Shown here: positions 1 to 5,645 of the stretch, piece after piece
How the letters are laid out: each line of letters opens with the position of its first letter
Numbering within the stretch: position 1 is the first letter of the stretch
From: CAYYTU01 sp964474655
GTDB lineage: Bacteria > Chloroflexota > Anaerolineae > B4-G1
Direction: 5' to 3'
Length of the DNA: 13,104 nt
NCBI GenBank assembly: GCA_964474655.1
Contig: CAYYTU010000074.1
Span: 1-13,104 of the forward strand
Notes under the pieces: generated by a model
Seen by the model: the letters and a program-made list of their open reading frames with translations, nothing else
Databases searched by the model: none
Told to the model about the DNA's origin: nothing
Made by a program: the position numbers and the translations under genes

Positions 1-432
1 GGCGTTCTGGTCGAGATCGTCCTTCACGTCGTCCCAGAGGGCCGCACCCCGCAGACTTTTCTCCACGATCTCATCCAGGCTTTGCTCTTGGTCCAGGCTT
101 AAGATGCGTGGCCCAAACGCAACGTTATCGTATATCGACTTGGGAAACGGGTTGGGCCGTTGGAACACCATGCCAACGCGACGGCGCAGATCGACGACGT
201 TAGTGTCCAGAGCGTAGATGTCTTGTCCATCGATCAATACGTTTCCCTCCATCCGGGTGTTGGGGATCATATCGTTCATCCGATTAAGGCAACGCAGAAA
301 GGTTGACTTCCCACACCCGGAAGGCCCGATCAGGGCCGTGATCTTCCGATCTTCGATGGTTATTGAGATGTCTTTTAGAGCTTGTTTGTCGCCGTAGTAG
401 AAGTTGAGATGTTCTACTCTGATCTTTTCCAT
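1..432 (-). CDS. pstB: Phosphate ABC transporter ATP-binding protein PstB, partial (C-terminus beyond left edge)
   Basis: The N-terminal 144 residues of a canonical PstB, the cytoplasmic ATPase that powers the PstSCA high-affinity phosphate importer. Seen in the sequence: an N-terminal strand with FYYGDKQAL, Walker A GPSGCGKST at residues 36-44, the PstB-typical RCLNRMNDMIP stretch after it, and the Q-loop MVFQRPNPFP with Gln91 intact. The signature motif, Walker B and H-loop would lie beyond the edge. The ATG at 432-430 is chosen because it aligns with usual PstB N-termini and lies 5 bp after the stop of the upstream paralogue, so the two are probably co-transcribed and translationally coupled. 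No strong Shine-Dalgarno sequence precedes it. The family assignment is secure. Co-transcription is inferred from spacing. Confidence 0.93.
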   Translation of the reverse strand, partial: MEKIRVEHLNFYYGDKQALKDISITIEDRKITALIGPSGCGKSTFLRCLNRMNDMIPNTRMEGNVLIDGQDIYALDTNVVDLRRRVGMVFQRPNPFPKSIYDNVAFGPRILSLDQEQSLDEIVEKSLRGAALWDDVKDDLDQNA

Positions 433-437
433 ACTGA

Positions 438-1208
438 TTATCCAAACCGACCGGTGATATAGTCTTCGGTGCGCTTTTCGTGTGGATTGGTGAAGATCTG
501 CTTGCCGGGACGATACTCGATCAACTCGCCCATCAGGAAGAAAGCGGCGCAATCGGATACGCGGGCTGCTTGTTGGATGCTATGGGGTACCAGGACGATG
601 GTGTACTCTTCTTTCAGTTCCCGCAAGGTCGCTTCCACCTGACCGGTGGAGATGGGGTCTAGTCCAGAAGTTGGCTCATCAAGCAACAAGACGTCCGGTT
701 CCAGGGCCAGGCTGCGGGCGATGCAAAGGCGTTGCTGCTGTCCGCCGGAGAGTGCGCTGGCCGAGCCATCGAGCCGATCCTTTACTTCGTTCCAAAGCGC
801 AGCCTGTTTGAGGCTGCGAACCAGAATCTTGTCCTGTCTGGTGCGGTCGTGAACTCCGGCCAGCATCGGGCCATAGATGACGTTCTCCCGTACGGTACCG
901 GGCAATGGAAGCGGTAGGGCGAAGACCATCCCCACGCGCCGGCGGAGCGTAGGCAGATCGACATCGGGAGCGTAGACGTCCTGTCCGTCTAGCAGGATGC
1001 GGCCAGACATATGGGTGTCATCGACGAGATCGTTCAGGCGGTTGATGAGCCGCAAAAGGGTGGTCTTGCCTCCGCCGGCTGGTCCAAATAGAACCGTGAT
1101 GGTTTTCGCGGGGATGTCGAGCGAGACGTCGGCAAGCGCTTGCTTATCACCGTAGCAGTAACTGACCTCTTCGATGCGAATTTTGGGCCTCTCTTGGCAC
1201 ACTGACAT
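438..1208 (-). CDS. PstB-like ABC transporter ATPase with altered Q-loop
   Basis: A 256-residue ATPase closely resembling PstB and lying just upstream of pstB in the same operon. Motifs seen: Walker A GPAGGGKTT (42-50), signature LSGGQQQRL (153-161), Walker B VLLLDEPTSGLD (173-184) and H-loop His209 (VPHSIQQAARVSD). The Q-loop, normally MVFQ, reads MVFALPLPLPG, so Ala97 replaces the glutamine that in ABC ATPases helps place the metal and attacking water and contacts the permease. The Walker A also differs from the GPSGCGKST of its neighbour. Length is normal for PstB. It may form a heterodimer with PstB or serve a variant permease; both are inference. The ATG at 1208 is supported only by a weak upstream GAGG, and a GTG two codons later is possible. 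No Pho-box-like repeat was recognised in the 110 bp upstream. Confidence 0.88.
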   Translation of the reverse strand: MSVCQERPKIRIEEVSYCYGDKQALADVSLDIPAKTITVLFGPAGGGKTTLLRLINRLNDLVDDTHMSGRILLDGQDVYAPDVDLPTLRRRVGMVFALPLPLPGTVRENVIYGPMLAGVHDRTRQDKILVRSLKQAALWNEVKDRLDGSASALSGGQQQRLCIARSLALEPDVLLLDEPTSGLDPISTGQVEATLRELKEEYTIVLVPHSIQQAARVSDCAAFFLMGELIEYRPGKQIFTNPHEKRTEDYITGRFG

Positions 1209-1318
1209 AAAGCCTACTTACCTCACTACTGGACACTTTTTCAAAGGAGAAGATTTTCACTCCCAACTACCAGCAAAAGTCATTCAGAGAATGTTCTAAA
1301 GGGGCGCGAACTTGCCCT

Positions 1319-2170
1319 CTAATGTGCCTCGTCGATCAGGTTACAGAGGTCGCTGGCGATCTGCTTGGCCTGATGGCGGATCATCCCCAGCGGGATGTGG
1401 TCGCTAAGGGCGGCCGATAGAATCACGTCCTCGACCACGGCGAGCGAATAGAACACATACTCGCCCCCATCCACGCTCTGCTCGAAGCAGACCCGCCTCC
1501 GGCCCAGGGCCTCCGCTACCTGATTGGAGGTGGCCCAACTGTCGGCGACGGCCTGAGTCAGGTCCTCCACCTCATCGGGCGCGAGCCGCCCGGTGCTGGC
1601 GAGCAGCTCCTGCCCTTGGGTCAAGAGCACAGCCTCGGCGTTGATCTCCTGGCTCAACGCCTCCAGCGTCTGAGCCATCTCTGGAACGTATCCATTCCAA
1701 TAGCCCGGATCAATCTCTTCTCCTTCCGACGGCCCCGATGGGTTCTCTTTGCCTACCTCCACCGCGCCAGGAGAAGCGCCGGGCGTGGGGACTGGCTGAG
1801 CCAGCGCATTCTCGATGCAGGCTGGCAGATCGGGCAGAAAGAAGGGTTTGGGCAGAATGCCCTGGACAGGCAAGTCCTCCAGGTCGGCGGGGATCTTCTT
1901 GCCATTGAGTGGGATCACGACCAGGTGCAGCGTGGGCTGTCGCTGGCGCAGCTCGCGGGCAACCACCGCGCCGCTGAGCTCCCCGGCACCGTCAAGGCCC
2001 AGGTCCACGATGGCGAGCTCGAAGCCAGCTTCCGATACGGCTTCCAGCGCCTCATCACCGTCAAGGGCTATGGAAGCTCGATAGCCGCCATTCTGCTCCA
2101 GGCTTTCCCGGAGCATAGTGGCGAAGGGCTCGTTGCTGTCGACGATCAAAATAGCTGGGGACTTGTTCAT
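1319..2170 (-). CDS. Receiver-like domain fused to roadblock/LC7 domain protein
   Basis: A 283-residue two-domain protein. Residues 5-125 follow the response-regulator receiver fold (AILIVDSNE, AIVDLGLDG, GILPKPF), with Asp56 in the phospho-acceptor position and Lys108 conserved. The acidic pocket is reduced to Asp11 followed by Ser12, and the usual Thr/Ser after the fourth strand appears to be Pro87, so phosphorylation-dependent switching may be weak or lost. A Pro/Gly/Glu-rich linker (about 126-160) leads to a roadblock/LC7-like domain (about 163-280) with ELLASTGRL, a central helix and the late LGMIRHQAKQIASDL motif. Such domains commonly bind small Ras-like GTPases or dimerise. No GTPase gene is in the window, so a partner is unknown. 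The ATG at 2170 has GGGAG seven bases upstream. The gene has its own promoter and a structured leader. Confidence 0.82.
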   Translation of the reverse strand: MNKSPAILIVDSNEPFATMLRESLEQNGGYRASIALDGDEALEAVSEAGFELAIVDLGLDGAGELSGAVVARELRQRQPTLHLVVIPLNGKKIPADLEDLPVQGILPKPFFLPDLPACIENALAQPVPTPGASPGAVEVGKENPSGPSEGEEIDPGYWNGYVPEMAQTLEALSQEINAEAVLLTQGQELLASTGRLAPDEVEDLTQAVADSWATSNQVAEALGRRRVCFEQSVDGGEYVFYSLAVVEDVILSAALSDHIPLGMIRHQAKQIASDLCNLIDEAH

Positions 2171-2205
2171 GCGATAACTCCCAAATGGCTAGTAGCAGAA
2201 GCACC

Positions 2206-2247
2206 CCTGCTCCCCCCACGGCGAGCGGCTCGCCCGCCAGGAGCAGG
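2206..2247 (-). other. Large stem-loop in the leader of the receiver/roadblock gene
   Basis: Two nested perfect arms are visible: CCTGCTCC (2206-2213) pairs with GGAGCAGG (2240-2247), and inside it GGCGAG (2220-2225) pairs with CTCGCC (2229-2234) around a CGG loop. A 6/5-nt interior loop separates the stems. On the minus strand this structure would begin about 8 nt after the predicted transcription start and end 35 nt before the ATG. No U-run follows it, so it is not a simple terminator. It may stabilise the mRNA or act as a control element (inference). Confidence 0.55.
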
Positions 2248-2261
2248 TGAATAATTAGCAT

Positions 2262-2290
2262 ACCATATGTCAAACAGCCGCTCAGGTCAA
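2262..2290 (-). promoter_or_regulatory. Predicted sigma70-type promoter of the receiver/roadblock gene
   Basis: Reading the minus strand, TTGACC (plus 2290-2285), a 17-bp spacer and TATGGT (2267-2262) form a fair -35/-10 pair. It would start transcription near 2255, about 85 nt before the ATG at 2170. A second TTGACA lies within the spacer, and TATGCT just downstream offers an alternative, so the exact start is uncertain. Confidence 0.45.
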
Positions 2291-2354
2291 TTCTACCGAG
2301 GAGACGTGAAAAGTCAACAGACGTGACAACGGAAGCTTCCTCCGTCACCTCCGT

Positions 2355-2383
2355 TTGCCTCTATCTCTCACCTGTACTATAAT
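2355..2383 (+). promoter_or_regulatory. Promoter of lepB-deoC, almost abutting the start codon
   Basis: TTGCCT (2355-2360), a 17-bp spacer and a perfect TATAAT (2378-2383). Standard spacing puts the transcription start near 2389-2391, only two to four bases before the lepB ATG at 2393, so the message would be leaderless or nearly so. No Shine-Dalgarno sequence is present between the -10 box and the ATG, which fits this reading. Confidence 0.65.
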
Positions 2384-2392
2384 GCTCCCGCT

Positions 2393-3046
2393 ATGGTCGA
2401 GAATAAGAATGCTACCGAAACAGAATCGCCCGCTATAGGGACCAATGTAGAGGACTTCCATCCCACTGAGGAGAACGTCTCGCTCTCGCAGGCTTTTGGG
2501 GGGCAATCGCTGCTACGCGATGTCGTAGAGACGTTTCTGCTCACTCTCCTCATCTTTCTTCTCGTCAACGCACTGACCGGCCGATTTCAGGTCCGCGGAT
2601 CGAGTATGGAGCCAACCCTGCAAGACGGACAGTATCTGGTCATCAGCAAACTGACCTACTGGATCCATCCTCCAGAACGAGGCGACGTGGTCGTCTTCCG
2701 ACCGCCGGGCAACCGCAAAGAGGATTACATTAAGCGCATCATTGGCCTTCCAGGGGATAGGATAGAGATTCGGGATGGAGAAGTGCGGGTCAACGGGGCG
2801 CTCTTGAAGGAACCTTACGTCACCGATGCCGTCTCTTACGCCGGCTCGTGGGAGCTGGATGAGGGTAAATACTTCGTTCTGGGGGATAATCGCAGGAATT
2901 CAAGCGATTCTCACACCTGGGGGCCGCTTCCCAAAGAGAATATCGTGGGCAAGGCCTGGCTATGTTACTGGCCGCCTCAGGCGTGGGGGCTGGTGGGACA
3001 CCACACGTTCCCAGAACTGACGTATACAAACAGAGCACGAGATTAG
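2393..3046 (+). CDS. lepB: Signal peptidase I
   Basis: A 217-residue membrane serine protease that removes signal peptides from exported proteins. Layout seen: about 43 cytoplasmic residues, one transmembrane helix (about 46-62, VETFLLTLLIFLLVNAL), then the catalytic domain outside the membrane. The nucleophile Ser71 lies in GSSMEPTL and the general base Lys114 in YIKRIIGLPGD; the late box GDNRRNSSDS (164-173) is also present. Length and single-helix topology match Gram-positive-type enzymes. The ATG at 2393 follows the -10 box by nine bases with no ribosome-binding site, so initiation is probably leaderless. An internal start that kept the transmembrane helix is conceivable, but none has a good ribosome-binding site. 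deoC follows after 4 bp. Confidence 0.95.
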   Translation: MVENKNATETESPAIGTNVEDFHPTEENVSLSQAFGGQSLLRDVVETFLLTLLIFLLVNALTGRFQVRGSSMEPTLQDGQYLVISKLTYWIHPPERGDVVVFRPPGNRKEDYIKRIIGLPGDRIEIRDGEVRVNGALLKEPYVTDAVSYAGSWELDEGKYFVLGDNRRNSSDSHTWGPLPKENIVGKAWLCYWPPQAWGLVGHHTFPELTYTNRARD

Positions 3047-3050
3047 ATCG

Positions 3051-3719
3051 ATGATTAGACAAGAGATTGCTCAACTGATTGATCATACGCTGCTCAAACC
3101 AGAGGCGACGCCGGCGCAAGTGAGGCGCGTATGCGAGGAGGCCCGCCGCTACCATTTCGCCGCGGTCTGCATCAACCCAGTCTACGTGACGCTGGCAGCG
3201 GAGGCCTTGGAGGGAACCGACGTGGCAGTTTGCACGGTGGTGGGATTTCCGCTGGGCGCGACGACCACGGAGGCCAAGGTATGCGAGGCCCGCCAGGCGC
3301 TCCTTGATGGGGCAACCGAGCTCGATATGGTGATCCACATCGGAGCACTTAAGGCCGGTCAGGACGCGCGTGTGCAGGAAGACATCGCGGCGGTGGCCGA
3401 GGATGTCCACGTAGCTGAGGGAAAACTCAAGGTAATCATTGAGACGGCCCTGCTGAGCGAGGATGAGAAAGTGACCGCCTGCCGGTTGGCAAAGGCGGCT
3501 GGCGCTGACTTCGTCAAGACCTCGACGGGTTTCGCCGCCTCTGGAGCGAAAATCGAGGATGTGCGCCTGATGCGAGAGGCGGTCGGAGCAGAAATGGGCG
3601 TGAAAGCAGCCGGCGGCATCCACAGCTACGAAGAGGGGATGGCTATGATTGAAGCCGGCGCGACCCGAATCGGGGCCAGCGCTGGCGTGAAGATCGTGGA
3701 AGAGGCTCCCACAGGCTAG
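3051..3719 (+). CDS. deoC: Deoxyribose-phosphate aldolase
   Basis: A 222-residue class I aldolase that splits 2-deoxyribose 5-phosphate into glyceraldehyde 3-phosphate and acetaldehyde, letting the cell use deoxynucleosides as carbon source. The sequence begins with the family motif IDHTLLKPEAT. The Schiff-base lysine is Lys156 in DFVKTSTGF, the second active-site lysine is Lys185 in VKAAGGI, and Asp92 in ELDMVIHIGA is the third catalytic residue. Full-length for the family. It starts 4 bp after lepB with only a poor ribosome-binding site, so it is probably translated by coupling from lepB. The pairing with signal peptidase has no obvious functional logic. No other deoxynucleoside-salvage gene (deoA, deoD, deoB) is in the window. 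Confidence 0.95.
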   Translation: MIRQEIAQLIDHTLLKPEATPAQVRRVCEEARRYHFAAVCINPVYVTLAAEALEGTDVAVCTVVGFPLGATTTEAKVCEARQALLDGATELDMVIHIGALKAGQDARVQEDIAAVAEDVHVAEGKLKVIIETALLSEDEKVTACRLAKAAGADFVKTSTGFAASGAKIEDVRLMREAVGAEMGVKAAGGIHSYEEGMAMIEAGATRIGASAGVKIVEEAPTG

Positions 3720-3866
3720 ACTGAGGGCCATCGGCGCGTATCCATCATTAAGAAGCAAGGAGGGAGGTCTGGCACTCGCCTGAGATACGCTCGGCAGAAG
3801 CGATACACCTGCGCCGAGATCACGCGAGGTCCCAAGGGACCAGGAAGACCAAAGGATATTTGTGTT

Positions 3867-4403
3867 ATGAAGGGGGAAGTTTCTACAAAGCGGCTGGTGG
3901 CGGACTTCTTCACCGGCCAATATCGCATCTCGGGCAGCGTGGATGTACGTTCCCAGCGGCTGGCCGACCAGCTGGTCAATCGCACCACCACGTTTCTTAC
4001 ACTTGAGGACACTTATATCTCCACGATTGAAGAACCAGCGGACATCATCGCCAGCCACGAGAACGCCGTCATTCGTAAGGACAAGATTATCGCCGTCATC
4101 ACCAAAGACCGCGACGATGCCCTGACGCAGAGCCAGCGTTACGGCAGTTACCAGGGCGTCCACCTGAGCAAGGTCTTTCTAATTGTTTCGCCTTTTGACG
4201 TTCGCGGCTACCTTCGCCTCTCAAGCAAGAGAAACCTGCGCACAGTTTTCACCCCCGATGCGGCTCCCTTCGCTCCCATCCTTGATGGGCGCCTGCGCAT
4301 CGCCGCGCAATCCGAGGCCGAGTTCAGCGGTGGAGCGATCCTGGTCAGCCGTTCCCACGTCGAGACATTCTGGCTGGAACGTGAAGGAGGTATCTGTGGC
4401 TAG
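3867..4403 (+). CDS. Unrecognised 178-residue protein paired with receiver-ParA gene
   Basis: I do not recognise a named family with confidence. The product is soluble in appearance, with no signal peptide or membrane segment, and is predicted to be mostly beta-strand. Two stretches look alike: residues about 18-79 (YRISGSVDVRS, RLADQLVNR, TTFLTLEDTYI) and about 110-169 (FDVRGYLRLSS, FTPDAAPFAPILDG, AILVSRSHVETF). Each starts with a G-x-[VL]-x-[VL] strand and ends with a strand that could fold back, which suggests an internal duplication (inference). The ATG at 3867 has AAGGA (3852-3856) ten bases upstream. The stop overlaps the GTG start of the next gene by 8 bp, a strong sign of translational coupling and shared function with the receiver-ParA protein. 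No clear promoter was found in the 147 bp after deoC. Confidence 0.75.
   Translation: MKGEVSTKRLVADFFTGQYRISGSVDVRSQRLADQLVNRTTTFLTLEDTYISTIEEPADIIASHENAVIRKDKIIAVITKDRDDALTQSQRYGSYQGVHLSKVFLIVSPFDVRGYLRLSSKRNLRTVFTPDAAPFAPILDGRLRIAAQSEAEFSGGAILVSRSHVETFWLEREGGICG
4384..4390 (+). promoter_or_regulatory. Ribosome-binding site fixing the GTG start at 4396
   Basis: AAGGAGG lies inside the end of the upstream gene, five bases before GTG 4396-4398. It picks this start over ATG codons up to 71 codons upstream in the same frame, and the resulting protein begins with a normal receiver strand (MASILVIDDD). Confidence 0.85.
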
Positions 4404-5499
4404 CATTCTGGTCATTGATGACGACGTCGAAATTCTGGAGATGCTCCGTCTGTTGCTGGAAGAGCGTGAAGGACACGAGGTCATATTGAGCGCCTCGGGC
4501 GAAGACGGGCTATCCAAGGCAATGGACGATCCGCCGGATCTGGTCATCGTCGACATTATGATGCCTGATATCACCGGCTTCGAAGTCTGCCGTCGGCTGC
4601 GGGAAGAACCGGCGACCGCTTCTCTTCCCATCTTGGTCTTAACGGCCCGCGGCCATAGCGTGGACCGCGAGGCAGCATTGAAGACGGGAGCTGACGCCTA
4701 CCTTGCCAAGCCGGTCACGACTCAGGATCTGGCCGACCAGGTCAACGATTTGTTGGAAGAGCACGTAGCGTCGGAACCTGCCCCCGACGCTAAATCCCTC
4801 GTGCTGCTCAGCCTCAAAGGAGGCGTCGGCGTCACCACCCTGGCGGTCAATATGGCCGTCTCTCTGACCCAAACGCGAACCGGCGGCGTCTGCCTGGTCG
4901 ATCTCTGCCCCACGTCGGGGCACGCCGCGCTCCAACTGGGCCTGCGCCCCCAGCCCAACTGGTCGACGCTGCTCCAGGAGGAGCAGCCGAGCGCGAAAAC
5001 GCTCGAGAGCTGCCTCCTATCGCACCAATCCGGCCTCCAGCTGCTGGCCTCTCCGATGGTTCCGCCCGTGGGAGAATGCCTGACACAAACGAACGTCGCG
5101 CATATATTAGAAAGCCTACTACAGCAGTTTGCCACCGTGGTCGTCGATGCCCCTTCACTCCTGGGCGAAGCCACCGCGGCAGCGTTGGACGCCGCGAGTG
5201 TGATCGGATTAGTCGCTATGGCGGAGCCAGCATCGATCCAGACCACCATCGGGACCCTGCGCTCGATGGAACGGTGGTCGGATAAGATTCAGATTGTCCT
5301 CAATCAGACCAGGCCCAATTTGCAAATTGCCCCCGATGCGCTAGCCCGTGTCTTCAAGCGCGCTCCTCTGGCAACCATCCCGTTCGAGCAAAGGCAAAGC
5401 CAGGCTTTGTCGCAAGGGGAACCTCTGGCTCTGAGCACCCCGGATTCGGCCTTCGCGAAAGCAATCCGATCTCTCCCCTGGAAGATGCTTCGCCCCTGA
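4396..5499 (+). CDS. Receiver domain fused to ParA/MinD-like ATPase (CpaE/TadZ-like)
   Basis: A 367-residue protein. Residues 3-120 are a complete receiver domain: acidic pocket Asp8-Asp9-Asp10, phospho-acceptor Asp53 (VIVDIMMPD), Thr83 and Lys105 all present. After a short linker, residues 134-367 form a ParA/MinD-type ATPase, with a deviant P-loop LKGGVGVTT (140-148), Asp169 in VDLCPTSGH for the switch I/Walker A' region, and VVVDAPS (248-254) as Walker B. Lys141 is kept, but the second P-loop lysine is Val146, as in CpaE/TadZ proteins, which often have GGVGATT and act as polar landmarks for pilus machinery. No pilus gene is in the window, so a role in pilus placement is only suggested by the family. 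Start fixed by AAGGAGG at 4384-4390; 8-bp overlap with the preceding gene. Confidence 0.88.
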   Translation: MASILVIDDDVEILEMLRLLLEEREGHEVILSASGEDGLSKAMDDPPDLVIVDIMMPDITGFEVCRRLREEPATASLPILVLTARGHSVDREAALKTGADAYLAKPVTTQDLADQVNDLLEEHVASEPAPDAKSLVLLSLKGGVGVTTLAVNMAVSLTQTRTGGVCLVDLCPTSGHAALQLGLRPQPNWSTLLQEEQPSAKTLESCLLSHQSGLQLLASPMVPPVGECLTQTNVAHILESLLQQFATVVVDAPSLLGEATAAALDAASVIGLVAMAEPASIQTTIGTLRSMERWSDKIQIVLNQTRPNLQIAPDALARVFKRAPLATIPFEQRQSQALSQGEPLALSTPDSAFAKAIRSLPWKMLRP

Positions 5500-5536
5500 T
5501 TGAGCCACATAGGCAATGACCGCACGCAGATCCCAT

Positions 5537-5564
5537 TTGACAACGAGGATAATTGTGGTATTTA
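5537..5564 (+). promoter_or_regulatory. Candidate promoter for topA
   Basis: A perfect TTGACA (5537-5542) with TATTTA (5559-5564) after 16 bp, or TTTATC at 5561-5566 after 18 bp. It lies 80 bp before topA, in the intergenic space after the receiver-ParA gene. The -35 is good but the -10 is only fair. Confidence 0.45.
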
Positions 5565-5645
5565 TCCCATCTTCACAAGCACTATCCCAAGCGTCACATC
5601 CTGAACGCTTATGATTAAGAATTAGAGGAGTAGATTAAGCAGAAT

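Noticed and set aside
1616..2254. Plus-strand open frame of 212 codons antisense to the receiver/roadblock gene
   Set aside because: Composition is typical of a shadow frame and no promoter or ribosome-binding site is seen.
2061..2348. Minus-strand open frame of 95 codons with a hydrophobic middle, upstream of and overlapping the receiver/roadblock gene
   Set aside because: It overlaps the receiver start by 110 bp, crosses the predicted promoter and leader hairpin, and has no ribosome-binding site. The hydrophobic run comes from translating the structured leader.
3828..3841. Palindrome GGTCCCAAGGGACC before the 178-residue gene
   Set aside because: A 5-bp stem with a 4-base loop, no U-run and no second copy seen nearby. 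Not enough to call a terminator or operator.
2820..4163. Long minus-strand open frame of 447 codons across lepB, deoC and the next gene
   Set aside because: It is antisense to two certain genes, the translation is rich in Arg/His/Ser with no known motif, and it has no ribosome-binding site. It is a codon-bias shadow.
4183..4395. Upstream extension of the receiver-ParA frame to an ATG at 4183
   Set aside because: The extra 71 residues are low-complexity and lie fully inside the 178-residue gene in another frame, while GTG 4396 has a perfect AAGGAGG.
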